Source of the DNA: Bacteroidota bacterium
Lineage (GTDB): Bacteria; Bacteroidota; Rhodothermia; Balneolales; Balneolaceae
Assembly (NCBI GenBank): GCA_027621355.1
Contig: JAQCBZ010000002.1
Span: forward strand, 1-64,000
Direction: 5' to 3'
Length of the DNA: 64,000 nucleotides
Position numbers and translations under genes: made by a program. Positions within the stretch are counted from its first letter, which is position 1; each line of letters opens with the position of its first letter. Below, piece by piece: positions 26,903-36,224 of the stretch. The notes beneath the pieces are model-generated. The model did no database searches and was not told where the DNA came from. It saw nothing but the letters and a program-made list of their open reading frames with translations.

Positions 26903-28229
26903 TTGAGTCCTCCAATGCGTTTAGCCGTTGTTCCATAGCGCGAGCATGGGCATCCAATCCCTCCGCCCGTGCCATTTCGACCACAGCAGGTCCAATCGAT
27001 TGAACGCCTTGCCGGGTCAAGTGTTGAATGGTCACAGTTTTTTGAAAACTAGACAGTGTGACACCACTATACGCACGGGCATAACCATGTGTGGGCAGGG
27101 TGTGGTTGGTGCCAGAGGCATAATCTCCAGCACTCTCAGGACTCCATGCACCTAGAAAGATACTCCCAGCATGTTGGATTTGAGCTGCGATGTCGTCAGC
27201 ACCTGTCATATTGATAATGAGATGCTCTGGGGCATAGCTATTGGTAAACGCAGCGATATCAGAGGTATTCAGAACAACAATCTTGCTGTGCTCCAGTGCT
27301 TTTAGGGCAATATCATGGCGTGGTAGGGTAGCCAGTTGTTCTTGCACCTCTTCTCGGATCTGAGTTGCTTTGTTGACGCCATCGGTAACGATGAGGATTT
27401 GTGAATCGGGGCCATGCTCCGCTTGACTCAGTGCATCGGCTGCGACAAAGGCTGCATGGGCTTCGCCGTCTGCAAGAATCATCAATTCACTTGCCCCTGC
27501 AGGCATATCAATTGCGACACCGTGACGTTGCGCTTGCCCCTTCGCTTCGGTGACAAATCGGTTTCCGGGGCCAAATATCTTGTCTACTTTGGGTACAGAC
27601 TCTGTTCCAAAGGTCATGGCCGCAATCGCTTGTGCCCCTCCTAGAGGAAAGACCTGGCTCAATCCCAATCGATGGGCAACTGCCTCAATCCATGGGTGCA
27701 CCTTCCCATTAGGCTGTGGCGGGGAACACACCACGATGGACTCACAACCGGCAAGGGTAGCGGGGACACCAAGCATGATCAAGGAAGAAAATAGGGGAGC
27801 CGAGCCACCTGGAATGTATAGACCTACCCGTTGAATGGGCCTTGTCTCAAGCCTACAATGGACACCAGGAGCCGTTTCCACAACGGTTGGAGTTGTGGCT
27901 TGAGCCTTATGGAATGTATGAATGGTGTGGATGGCAGTGTCAATCGAGTGGCGCAGGGCCTCATCGATTTCGGGTTGCCCAACGCGTTGCTTTAGCGTCT
28001 CTATGTTTTTGATTGATTCTTGTTGCGTGGACAGTGTGAGTCCATCAATCTCTTGCGTACACTCAATCAATGCTTGGTCACCACCACGTGCAACCCTTTG
28101 CATGATCTCCTCCACCCGATGTTGTAGTTCTGTGGAGGTTTCTAGAGAGGGTCTTTTGCATAATGCCGACCATTCTTCTTGCGGAGGAAACTCAAAAATC
28201 GGACAAGTAGAGGGTGAAAAACTCACCAT
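26892..28229 (-). CDS. hisD: Histidinol dehydrogenase
   Basis: NAD-linked zinc enzyme that oxidises histidinol to histidine in two steps. Family motifs are VGLYIPGGSAPLFSSLIMLGVPA, GGAQAIAAMTFGTESVPKVDKIFGPGNRFV cut as AIAAMTFGTESVPKVDKI, DMPAGASE, the Zn-binding QAEHGPDSQ, and APEHL. Length 445, normal. It follows hisG after 31 bases and overlaps hisC by 11. Confidence 0.97.
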   Translation of the reverse strand: MVSFSPSTCPIFEFPPQEEWSALCKRPSLETSTELQHRVEEIMQRVARGGDQALIECTQEIDGLTLSTQQESIKNIETLKQRVGQPEIDEALRHSIDTAIHTIHTFHKAQATTPTVVETAPGVHCRLETRPIQRVGLYIPGGSAPLFSSLIMLGVPATLAGCESIVVCSPPQPNGKVHPWIEAVAHRLGLSQVFPLGGAQAIAAMTFGTESVPKVDKIFGPGNRFVTEAKGQAQRHGVAIDMPAGASELMILADGEAHAAFVAADALSQAEHGPDSQILIVTDGVNKATQIREEVQEQLATLPRHDIALKALEHSKIVVLNTSDIAAFTNSYAPEHLIINMTGADDIAAQIQHAGSIFLGAWSPESAGDYASGTNHTLPTHGYARAYSGVTLSSFQKTVTIQHLTRQGVQSIGPAVVEMARAEGLDAHARAMEQRLNALEDSSDG

Positions 28230-28260
28230 AAGGGAGATCGATGAACGAATATTAAGAGTA

Positions 28261-29115
28261 TTATAAAATCATCTTTTCAATAGGACAGACCAAAATGCCT
28301 TCTGCACCAAGATCCTTGAGTCGTCCAATTCGCTCCCAAAAATCATCCTCTCGAATCACGCTATGAAGGCTACTCCATCCTTCCTTTGCAAGGGGTAAAA
28401 TCGTGGGGCTATTCATTCCTGGAAGCTCTTGCATAATTCCTTCAAGAGCTTCGTTTGGGGCATTCAATAAGATGTATTTAAAGTCAGAGGCTCTAAGAAC
28501 TGACTGAATCCGAAAGACAAGATTCTCCAAATATTTCGCTTTTTGAGGCTCCAAATCTTTGTGCTTCACCAAGACAGCTTCACTTCGCATAATGGTTTCA
28601 ACCTCCTTGAGACCATTAGACAGTAAGGTGCTCCCCGTGCTTACTATATCACATATACCGTCGGCTAATCCGATGGAGGGAGCAATCTCCACACTCCCAT
28701 TAATTTTTTCAATCGCAGCTGAGACTCCTTTTTCCTTTAAATACGATTCAACGATGCGTGGATAGGTTGTTGCAATGCGCTTACCCTCAAACCACGTCGT
28801 ATCTTCGTAAGACTCTTCTCTTCTCACAGCTAAGCTTAGACGGCATCGCCCAAAGCCAAGTTTTTCTACAATCTCAACATCTTTGCCTGATTCCAAGGCT
28901 ACATTCTCTCCTAAAATCCCAGCATCGGCCACACCGTCTTGAACGGCTTGGGGGATATCATCATCACGAAGGAAGAGCACTTCCATGGGATAATGGCGTG
29001 CTTCCGCCTTGAGTGACCCTCCATTAGCTACAGCCACACCACATTGGTTCAGCAGCGCCAACGATTTCTCGCTTAGGCGTCCCCCTTTTTGGATACAAAG
29101 ACGAAGATTTGACAT
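28261..29115 (-). CDS. hisG: ATP phosphoribosyltransferase (long form)
   Basis: First and feedback-controlled step of histidine synthesis. I start it at the ATG 29113-29115 (SNLRLCIQKGGRLSEKS, 284 residues); the frame is open further upstream, but those residues are not family-like. The PRPP loop is GICDIVSTGSTLLSNGLKEV. The extra C-terminal domain (about 210-284, ACT-like, ending EGILVCPIEKMIL) marks the long hexameric form that binds histidine itself and needs no HisZ. First gene of the operon. Confidence 0.96.
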   Translation of the reverse strand: MSNLRLCIQKGGRLSEKSLALLNQCGVAVANGGSLKAEARHYPMEVLFLRDDDIPQAVQDGVADAGILGENVALESGKDVEIVEKLGFGRCRLSLAVRREESYEDTTWFEGKRIATTYPRIVESYLKEKGVSAAIEKINGSVEIAPSIGLADGICDIVSTGSTLLSNGLKEVETIMRSEAVLVKHKDLEPQKAKYLENLVFRIQSVLRASDFKYILLNAPNEALEGIMQELPGMNSPTILPLAKEGWSSLHSVIREDDFWERIGRLKDLGAEGILVCPIEKMIL

Positions 29116-29163
29116 TAGATAGGTTGAATCACGTTTTTTGGAGCCCACTCATACGAGCAACGA

Positions 29164-29214
29164 TAAAAGTACAAAGGATTTTCACTTGATGCCCATCCAA
29201 ACACCATTTGGGCA
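29164..29214. promoter_or_regulatory. Divergent hisG/tolC-like control region
   Basis: On the minus strand TACTTTTA (29171-29164) is a near-consensus -10 box for hisG; no well-spaced TTTG is seen. Upstream of it an inverted repeat TGCCCA (29190-29195) / TGGGCA (29209-29214) lies where a his regulator could bind. The region is 133 bases long and serves both directions. Confidence 0.35.
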
Positions 29215-29248
29215 ACAAATCGTTGAGTTCTTCGTATTTTTAAAACTT

Positions 29249-30619
29249 ATGAAAAGATTACGAACAGCGTTCACGTGGGGCATTGGCACAATCCTGCTCT
29301 TGATGGGGTCACAGGCAATGGGGCAGAGTTCCGCTGTTCTGTCACTTGAGGAATTTATTCAACAGGGGCTTGAGTCAACGTCAACAGTAGATGTTCTGGA
29401 AAAAGATGTAGCGCTCAGTCAGTGGGAAGTCCGTAATGCACGCTCACAGCGTATCCTACCTCTAGTTCGACTTGAAACACAACATGGACTCGTGCCTGGG
29501 GTGGAATCGAGCTCTTTTCCAGACGGTCAGCTTTATTTAGATCCCTATCTCGATAATGATTGGGAGAATTGGGCACTGTTTACCCGAGCCCAGATTGAAG
29601 CGATTCAGCCTCTCTACACTTGGGGAGCCATTCCATCGGCCATCCAAGCGGCTAGATTCAATGCCGAAAGGGTAGAGTTTGAGACAGAGGTCAAATACGC
29701 CACTTTTGAGGTGCAGCTCGCTGAAATCTATATTGGCATGCAACTATCCAACTCCTTAATGCTTATTTCAAAGGAAGCTGATGAGTTGATTTCTCAGGCT
29801 AATGAAGAGATCCTCAAGCAACGAGAGGATGGTACGTACGATCTCAATGAGTCGGATGTCTTTGAATTTGAAGTCTTTGAGTTGGAATATGAAGGACAAC
29901 GGGCTCAAGTTGACGCTGTGGCAGAGCAAATGGATCGCCTATGGTCCTTAGCCTTGGATGGTCGTCAGGCTGTAGCCGAAGAATTTATGGGTGTGGACGG
30001 TGTGTCATTACCGCCGTTTTCTGAGTTACTGGCTTTGGCTCTAGAACAAAGAGCTGAGCTCAAAGCAGTCGAGGCTGGGCAACGAGCCCTCGAAGCTGGA
30101 AAACGAGCTGCTTTGGCCGAGCGTTATCCGACCATTTACCTCGGATTGAGTGCGAGTGGTGCCATCACACCCAATCGACCCAAACAGGATAATCCTTTTA
30201 TCAATAATAGCACCAATTTTGCCTCTGCGCGGTTTGGTATCGGAGTTTCACAAAATTTAAACTTGCAGTCCCTCCGTCTCAAGGGAGACAAGTTCTCAAT
30301 ACAGCAAGATCAACTTGCAGAAACAGAACAGCTCTTGCGTCAACAAATCCAACTCGATGTTGTACAACGGCTCCAAGAAGCCGAATCAGCCCTTGCTCAG
30401 CTACGCTCTCTTAATGCAGCACTCGTTAAAACAAAAGAATGGGTGCGACATGAGCAACTTAATATGGACTATGGGTTTGGGGACGTCAAGAATCTCGTGG
30501 ATGCATTCAAAAAAGAACTTGAACTAGAAGCCGCTGTGTCTCGTGCCAAGTATGAGTGGAGTATGGCTCGTGTCAGATTGAATCAGGCTCTTGGAATCCC
30601 ACTTTCGACTACGTATTAA
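29249..30619 (+). CDS. TolC-family outer membrane efflux protein
   Basis: Outer membrane channel that would work with an inner membrane exporter. I start it at the ATG 29249, which is followed by a clear signal peptide (KRLRTAFTWGIGTILLLMGSQAMG); the open frame upstream lacks this. The mature part shows the two repeated OEP domains: LSLEEFIQQGLESTSTV and, near the end, LDVVQRLQEAESALAQLR with long helices for the periplasmic tunnel. Length 456. MlaC-like protein follows after 2 bases, so the two are one operon. The substrate is unknown. Confidence 0.88.
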   Translation: MKRLRTAFTWGIGTILLLMGSQAMGQSSAVLSLEEFIQQGLESTSTVDVLEKDVALSQWEVRNARSQRILPLVRLETQHGLVPGVESSSFPDGQLYLDPYLDNDWENWALFTRAQIEAIQPLYTWGAIPSAIQAARFNAERVEFETEVKYATFEVQLAEIYIGMQLSNSLMLISKEADELISQANEEILKQREDGTYDLNESDVFEFEVFELEYEGQRAQVDAVAEQMDRLWSLALDGRQAVAEEFMGVDGVSLPPFSELLALALEQRAELKAVEAGQRALEAGKRAALAERYPTIYLGLSASGAITPNRPKQDNPFINNSTNFASARFGIGVSQNLNLQSLRLKGDKFSIQQDQLAETEQLLRQQIQLDVVQRLQEAESALAQLRSLNAALVKTKEWVRHEQLNMDYGFGDVKNLVDAFKKELELEAAVSRAKYEWSMARVRLNQALGIPLSTTY

Positions 30620-30621
30620 TT

Positions 30622-31305
30622 ATGAATCGACTTTCTCATTATTTCTCAAATCTGGCGTTTTCAGCGCTGATAGTAGCTCCCATGCTTCTACAGGCCAATC
30701 TTCAGGCACAAACCACGCCAGGAAGTGCGTCTGCTGAGGTGAAGCAATTGTTGGTATCACAACTTGAACAGCGAGACCAGGAGATTAAACAGCTATTGGG
30801 CGATGACGGTGATGATAGTGAGGCCATTCAGGGGAAACAACGTGAAGCCCTTGGGCGATTGGTCTTTGATCTGCTGGATGCGGAGGCTTTGGCTGCGTAT
30901 GCACTTCAGGATACGTTTGACGTGATCTCAGTCGAGGATAGAGAGGAGTTTGTCGACCTTTTTGCTCGCATCCTTCGAGATCAATCCCTTGCCAATCTTG
31001 ATATCTATAGGGCGGAGATATCCTATGATTCGGTGGCCGTTGCCAATCCAGATCAATTGCGCCCCACGGTAGATTTGACAGACATTACGTATGTTGTGTA
31101 TACCAAAGCAAGGTTTGAAGATGTTGAAACCCCAGTATTGTACATCATGGCTGAAGGAGGCAAAGAATCGTGGAGAATCTTGGATATGTCGATTGATGAC
31201 GTGTACACAGCTGAGTCATACCGTCGACAATTTCAGGGGATTATGAGAAAACGTGGATTTCAGCCCTTGCTAGAGAGCTTACGACGACGGACAGACCGAA
31301 TCTAA
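30622..31305 (+). CDS. MlaC/Ttg2D-family periplasmic lipid-binding protein
   Basis: Likely carries phospholipid or another hydrophobic ligand across the periplasm. The start is the ATG at 30622, giving a signal peptide (LAFSALIVAPMLLQANLQAQ). The mature protein has the family pattern: a helical N-terminal part, FDLLDAEALAAYALQDTFD, the DREEFVDLFARILRD block, and a beta-sheet end with SWRILDMSIDDV. Length 227. In other bacteria MlaC-like proteins go with TolC or MMPL/HpnN-type exporters; here an MMPL gene lies 7 kb downstream. Confidence 0.82.
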   Translation: MNRLSHYFSNLAFSALIVAPMLLQANLQAQTTPGSASAEVKQLLVSQLEQRDQEIKQLLGDDGDDSEAIQGKQREALGRLVFDLLDAEALAAYALQDTFDVISVEDREEFVDLFARILRDQSLANLDIYRAEISYDSVAVANPDQLRPTVDLTDITYVVYTKARFEDVETPVLYIMAEGGKESWRILDMSIDDVYTAESYRRQFQGIMRKRGFQPLLESLRRRTDRI

Positions 31306-31322
31306 CCAAATCCAAAGCCATT

Positions 31323-32405
31323 ATGTTACGCTCTTTCTCCACCCAAAAACTGGCCGATGAAGGGTATGTTTATCACTGCTATGGTGAGGAAAAATATCTA
31401 CGACATGTGGTGGCTAGTGTCTTTACCCTTCGTCGGTACGATACGACGCGACCGATTGCATTGTTTTGTGACGCCTCTCACATCACGATTCTAAAGGAGG
31501 CAGGATTTGAATCCCTATTTGATGTTATTGAACCCCTGGCTGAGGCACATGCCTCCATTGTAGGGTTTAAGCATAATACGCACCATTACATGCCATTCAC
31601 CAAGAACCTCTACCTAGATAGTGACATGGTATGGTGTCGCAAGCCTGATGCCCTGTGGACAGTAGCATCCACCTATGGCTATACGATTACAGGGATGAAG
31701 ATTGCCGATTCGTTTTTTGGTGGAGCCAAAGATGTGAGTGTCTTGTGGGACGTGCTTTCTCGCAAACGCCAACAAACGATGCGCCGTTTTGGAGTAACCT
31801 ACTTAAGTCGAGTCCAGAGCGGGATGATTTATGCGAAGGATGGAGCCTTAACCCAGAGGGTCAATCATCTTGCCAGTGAAATGATCAAGCGTCGCCATGA
31901 AACTCATTTCACAAGCCGCACCCTTGAGCATGGACGCAGTGAGGAATCGTGTGAGTGGTCTCTGGCATTGGCTATGTCCAAACTCAACCTACCCGTTTAC
32001 CCTTGGTTACAAGGCCAATCTTCCCCTCAGCTTGATTATATCGGTGATTACACCAAAGCAGATCCCGATTTCCATCATGTGGAGTGTCTGTATTATTCCG
32101 ATGCATTTGTCTACAGTTTTCGAGGGTTAAAATCGGGGTGGCTGCGCCGATTGTTAACAAGGCTCTATGGGGTGATTCCTGGCAAAGGAGATTATATGTG
32201 GGTGACTCCTTTTGTGCTCCATTTTGGATGGATGCACCAAAAACGTCCGTTCTTTGAATTTGCCGATCGGACGTGGATCGAGCTAAAGGGGGCGCTCCAA
32301 CAGTCCATCAAAGCTACATCTCCTCAAGACTGGATGGTGCCCACACAACCTAGAATACGGCCAACTGGATCGGATACAGCATCCGTGGCTGTCTCAGACT
32401 CATGA
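31323..32405 (+). CDS. GT-A fold (GT8-like) glycosyltransferase
   Basis: Probably adds a sugar to a surface glycan. The N-terminal Rossmann-like part contains HCYGEEKYLRHVVASVFTLRRYD and the metal/nucleotide site FTKNLYLDSDMVW with a DxD motif (about residues 99-102). A Cys/Trp-rich end (FHHVECLYYSDAFVYSFRGLKSGW) resembles acceptor-binding parts of nucleotide-diphospho-sugar transferases. Length 360. No membrane segment. The stop overlaps the next start (ATGA). The sugar and acceptor are unknown. Confidence 0.65.
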   Translation: MLRSFSTQKLADEGYVYHCYGEEKYLRHVVASVFTLRRYDTTRPIALFCDASHITILKEAGFESLFDVIEPLAEAHASIVGFKHNTHHYMPFTKNLYLDSDMVWCRKPDALWTVASTYGYTITGMKIADSFFGGAKDVSVLWDVLSRKRQQTMRRFGVTYLSRVQSGMIYAKDGALTQRVNHLASEMIKRRHETHFTSRTLEHGRSEESCEWSLALAMSKLNLPVYPWLQGQSSPQLDYIGDYTKADPDFHHVECLYYSDAFVYSFRGLKSGWLRRLLTRLYGVIPGKGDYMWVTPFVLHFGWMHQKRPFFEFADRTWIELKGALQQSIKATSPQDWMVPTQPRIRPTGSDTASVAVSDS

Positions 32406-33769
32406 GACGAGTTGGGCTCATTGCTCCGTTTTTTCCACCATTGCAGCGCGTTGGAGCTCTGCGCCCTGCCCGATGGACAACCCACTTTCCAGAGTTCGGT
32501 TGGCAACCATGGGTTGTGACACTTGCCTCACAAGGCGAGCAGGGACACTCAAACAGTCTAGATCCTCGACAGACGTACTCTTTACATCACCTACGATCTC
32601 CGAGCGAGAGAAAAGGAGATCCTTCCTTTGGGGGCGTGCGTTCTTGGCTTGATGCTAGGGTGCCATATGATGGTTTCTGGCCAATATTTCGGATGAATGA
32701 GCGCCGTATCCTAACATGGCTTCGTGAAGTGGCGGACGTGGACTGTCTAGTCTCTACAGGTGATCCATGGTCGGCACATTGGATAGCGAGCAAAGTAGCC
32801 CCAGTGTTGGGTGTCCCTTGGGTGGCTGATTTTCGTGATCCGTGGACGCTGAGTCGGGTTCCACTACGCTATCGATCCAAAAGTGCAATGGCTGCTGATT
32901 CACATCGTGAAGCCAGAGTAATCGAAGAGGCAGATGCGCTTACATTTACATCTTACACTGCATGTTCAAGATATCAGAAGGCCTATCCCTTGTATGCATC
33001 ACGAATGAGTGTGATTCCCAATAGCTCCGGAATCTTGGATGAAGATCCTGATAAGAAGGTCGAGAATCACCCTATCATCGAGCCATCAGACGAGCCATCA
33101 GAGATTACACTGCTGTTTTTTGGCACGTTTCGACGGTTATCACCCATTGAACCCTGGATGAATCTCTTTCGACAGATTTCTCAGCTCGCTCAAGAACGAT
33201 CTGTGAAGTTGCCCAAAGTGAAACTGATATCAGCCCATGCTCCCAGTGGTCCAAGCGAGGAAATTTCTTGGCTTGAGCACGGATCTTTTCCTATAGTAGA
33301 GCCTTCTAAAGCAGGTTTGGCACTAAATCAAGCGACCGTGCTATTGTTGTCTACACACCCAGACCGAGATGATATTATCCCAGCAAAATTATGGGATTAT
33401 CTTGCAGCTTCACCACCTGTTCTGTCATTGGGGTCTTCAGAAGATGTCGGAAACATTCTTGAGGCTACAGGGCGTGGGGTGCAGTTTGATGCCCGACAGG
33501 ATCTTCAGCAACGTCAGGCCGCACAGTGGTTATTGGAGGTGATATTGGAAGCGAGTCCACCATTGGCACATGACGCTCGAGCGCAAGGTACAGCGTACAC
33601 TCCATCGATCGCCTCAAAAGCTCCGGTCACTTTGTCGGATGAGTGGAAACAAAGGATCCACCCAAAAACCATGACGTCGACTCTGTGTACGTTACTCGAC
33701 TCCCTCGTGAATCCTTCATCGACCCATGCCTCGCATGTAGAGTCCGCTAACAGAGGGGAGGATTCATGA
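32402..33769 (+). CDS. GT4-type glycosyltransferase
   Basis: GT-B fold enzyme related to the one at 14019-15344. The N-terminus is GLIAPFFPPLQRVGALRPARW, the middle has VPWVADFRDPWTLSR (about 140-154), and the donor-site region is DRDDIIPAKLWDYLAASPPVLSL (about 322-342) in place of the usual PGKLFEY. Length 455. The ATG overlaps the previous stop and its own stop overlaps the flippase start (both ATGA), so these three genes are translated together. The acceptor is unknown. Confidence 0.78.
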   Translation: MRRVGLIAPFFPPLQRVGALRPARWTTHFPEFGWQPWVVTLASQGEQGHSNSLDPRQTYSLHHLRSPSERKGDPSFGGVRSWLDARVPYDGFWPIFRMNERRILTWLREVADVDCLVSTGDPWSAHWIASKVAPVLGVPWVADFRDPWTLSRVPLRYRSKSAMAADSHREARVIEEADALTFTSYTACSRYQKAYPLYASRMSVIPNSSGILDEDPDKKVENHPIIEPSDEPSEITLLFFGTFRRLSPIEPWMNLFRQISQLAQERSVKLPKVKLISAHAPSGPSEEISWLEHGSFPIVEPSKAGLALNQATVLLLSTHPDRDDIIPAKLWDYLAASPPVLSLGSSEDVGNILEATGRGVQFDARQDLQQRQAAQWLLEVILEASPPLAHDARAQGTAYTPSIASKAPVTLSDEWKQRIHPKTMTSTLCTLLDSLVNPSSTHASHVESANRGEDS

Positions 33770-35325
33770 GTGCTAAGGGGTCCTTAGAGAAAAAGGCGGG
33801 TATTGTTGTGTTCGCTCGTGTTTTGACCACGGTCATTGACTTGGCTCTTGCGATTACCACGATTCAACTCCTTATTAAACAGGATTTTGCCATCATGGGG
33901 TATATCCTCATGATTCATGAACTGGCCAGAAATCTAGCAACACTTGGTCTGCCTGAATCGATTTTCTACTTTTTTGAGCGCATAACCCATCGCCAGAAAG
34001 CGACGTTTGTTGGACAAACGGTCGCAATGTTATCGATCGCTGGAATGGCTGCCGGAGGCGTAATTTTAGGCGTTTCGAGCCTACTTCCCTCCATTTTAAC
34101 CGAATGGAATCCAGAGGCGATTGAGCAGCTCCAGGAGGTCTTGCCATGGCTTGCTCTGGTTGTGTTGCTTGAAATCCCTACGTGGCCAGTCTCAAATATT
34201 TTGCTTGCATTAGACCACCAAAAAGACGCTGCATGGTATGAAACGCTCACTTCCGCCATTCTTTTTGTGGCCATCGTGACGCCAATTCTTCTTGGTTTTG
34301 GTGTGTTGGGTGCTGTTTATGGCATGGTTGGCTATGCAGCACTACGTGCATTAGGATCAGTCGTATGGGTCTTGGCTCGCCTTACTCAAATCCAAGCCCA
34401 AGATGTGGATGTGTCCCAAACTCAAGAATCGAAGGATGTTGAACCCGCGCCGGTTTCCCTCATGGAGCAATTGCGATTTTCATTACCACTAGGGCTCAGC
34501 TCTTATGTCAACAAGCTAAATCGCAACATTGACAAGGTCGTGGTCTCTGTACTGTTGCCTGTCTTTGCACTAGCTGATTACACGTTAGGTGCTCAGGAAG
34601 TCCCCATCATCCGGGTGATCCCTTTTGCGATTGGTTCTGTTCTGATTTCACGTTTTGTGGCTTATCAGCTCGAAGGGAAGAAGCAGGAGCTGTTAGATTT
34701 ATGGTATAGAGGCGTAGAGAAGGTCTCTTTGCTCGTGTTACCCCTTGGGGTATTGTCAATTGTGATTGCTCCAGATCTCATTGCGTGGATTGCCTCGAGT
34801 GACCAGGCGGATTATAGTGGTGCAGTATTACCTTTTCAGATCTATAATGCGATTCTCCTGCTTCGAGTAACCCATTATGGTAGTTTATTGCAGGCTTTTG
34901 GAGACTCCAAGGGTGTTCTTCGAATGAGTCTTCAATTGGTGGCTCTAAACCTTGTGTTATCCATCCCAGCGACTCTTGCATTTGGCATTGTTGGAACAGC
35001 GGCTTCCACATTACTCGCAAATATTGTGAATTGGTGGCTTTATTTGAGACGAATTGGTCGTCATCTCGATCTGCCTGCGCACAAAGTGCTACCATTTGGA
35101 CGATATACATCCATACTAGGGATCAGCTTAGGTATTGGCGCCATCATGATGGCCATCCAACAATGGGGATTTCCAGGGATGAACGCACCCTTGCGTTTGT
35201 TGACGATCATCGCACTATTCTTGCCAACCTACTGGTTTGTAGGCTCCTGGACTCAAGTCATAAAGCAAGACGACAGAGAACAGTTTAGACGATGGGTATC
35301 GCTCACGTTTTTCCGCTCCTCCTAA
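33766..35325 (+). CDS. Polysaccharide/lipid-linked oligosaccharide flippase (Wzx-like)
   Basis: MATE/MurJ-like inner membrane flippase that turns lipid-linked sugars to the periplasm. About 12-14 membrane helices run through the 519 residues, with GIVVFARVLTTVIDLALAIT at the start, the RNLATLGLPESIFYF segment and SLPLGLSSYVNKLNRNIDK in the middle. An insertion of about 20 charged residues (QIQAQDVDVSQTQESKDVEP) lies near residue 210. Its two upstream neighbours make the glycan and overlap it, which supports this role. Confidence 0.85.
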   Translation: MSAKGSLEKKAGIVVFARVLTTVIDLALAITTIQLLIKQDFAIMGYILMIHELARNLATLGLPESIFYFFERITHRQKATFVGQTVAMLSIAGMAAGGVILGVSSLLPSILTEWNPEAIEQLQEVLPWLALVVLLEIPTWPVSNILLALDHQKDAAWYETLTSAILFVAIVTPILLGFGVLGAVYGMVGYAALRALGSVVWVLARLTQIQAQDVDVSQTQESKDVEPAPVSLMEQLRFSLPLGLSSYVNKLNRNIDKVVVSVLLPVFALADYTLGAQEVPIIRVIPFAIGSVLISRFVAYQLEGKKQELLDLWYRGVEKVSLLVLPLGVLSIVIAPDLIAWIASSDQADYSGAVLPFQIYNAILLLRVTHYGSLLQAFGDSKGVLRMSLQLVALNLVLSIPATLAFGIVGTAASTLLANIVNWWLYLRRIGRHLDLPAHKVLPFGRYTSILGISLGIGAIMMAIQQWGFPGMNAPLRLLTIIALFLPTYWFVGSWTQVIKQDDREQFRRWVSLTFFRSS

Positions 35326-35342
35326 GAAGTGTGATGTCTATG

Positions 35343-35368
35343 AATCACGATGTCTATGAGGCGTGATT
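35343..35368. terminator. Hairpin at the convergent flippase/methyltransferase end
   Basis: AATCACG (35343-35349) pairs with CGTGATT (35362-35368) over a 12-base loop, between the convergent genes and covering the stop of the minus-strand one. The sequence GATGTCTATGA occurs twice here (35333-35343 and 35349-35359). Confidence 0.45.
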
Positions 35369-36220
35369 TCTGTGTAGAATCGCAATTCCTTTGTCTGTAC
35401 GTCTCCATTCAACGGTTGCATCAGGGAGAATATCCATCCATGCATGTATAAACGCTGTCTCATCCTTGCGATGTGTGTCATGCAATACGATCACAGCTTG
35501 ATCTGAGAGCTTCTCTGCCAAAACAGGCACAGCTGGGTACCGAACCCAAGGGGTAACCTTCTCTGGAGGGCCATCGACAACCAATAGATCAATCGACTCT
35601 GGAAGTGTTAGGTCTCTGAGTTGATACCATGTGGATTGACACCCATTAGGCCCAATCGAGGGTTGAGATTCCAGGGCTGCATCCAACACTGTAATGTGTG
35701 CATCAAGTCCATGGAGTGACACATCGCGACGTGTCTTTTGAGCATACTCTGTATCATGATCGATGGAGATGAGATGTCCCTGCTCCGCTTGTTGTTCCAG
35801 CATATACCCCATAATCAAACTTGAGCATCCACTTCCCAATTCCACAATGGTTTTGGGGCGATGGCTAATCATTTGATGAATAAGCTCCAAAGCTAGTTCC
35901 GGTGTTCCTGCCCACTGCGTCATGGGTGGAAGAGGTGCTCTTGGTGCGATTAAGTGAATGATTTGCGCGTAGGCTTGTTGCTTTCCTTGTTGGATTTCTT
36001 GTCGTTTTTCCAACGAACGGTAGACGTGAAGCAAGGTGATTAGGATGATCAAAATACCCGCTTCAAGAACACCCATGAGCGCCCCTGCCCATATCGGATA
36101 GCCAAACCACAACGCTATCGCTGCTCCAGCCGCTGCAAAAAGGGATACGATGATAAGCGCCCACCACAGTAGGGGATGGTCATCATGTTTGATCTGTAGC
36201 TGCTTTAAGGCGTGTAGCAT
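35354..36220 (-). CDS. Membrane-anchored SAM-dependent methyltransferase
   Basis: Class I methyltransferase of the Methyltransf_24 type attached to the membrane. Two N-terminal helices (about 18-38, LWWALIIVSLFAAAGAAIALW, and 44-64, WAGALMGVLEAGILIILITLL) precede the catalytic domain. The SAM motif is TIVELGSGCSSLIM (about 131-144), with the acidic residue in LISIDHDTEYA and the motif LLVVDGPPEKV (about 217-227). The glycan block around it suggests a sugar or lipid-linked acceptor. It may share a transcript with the HTTM gene upstream (4-base gap). Confidence 0.75.
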   Translation of the reverse strand: MLHALKQLQIKHDDHPLLWWALIIVSLFAAAGAAIALWFGYPIWAGALMGVLEAGILIILITLLHVYRSLEKRQEIQQGKQQAYAQIIHLIAPRAPLPPMTQWAGTPELALELIHQMISHRPKTIVELGSGCSSLIMGYMLEQQAEQGHLISIDHDTEYAQKTRRDVSLHGLDAHITVLDAALESQPSIGPNGCQSTWYQLRDLTLPESIDLLVVDGPPEKVTPWVRYPAVPVLAEKLSDQAVIVLHDTHRKDETAFIHAWMDILPDATVEWRRTDKGIAILHRNHAS

Positions 36221-36224
36221 AGTC

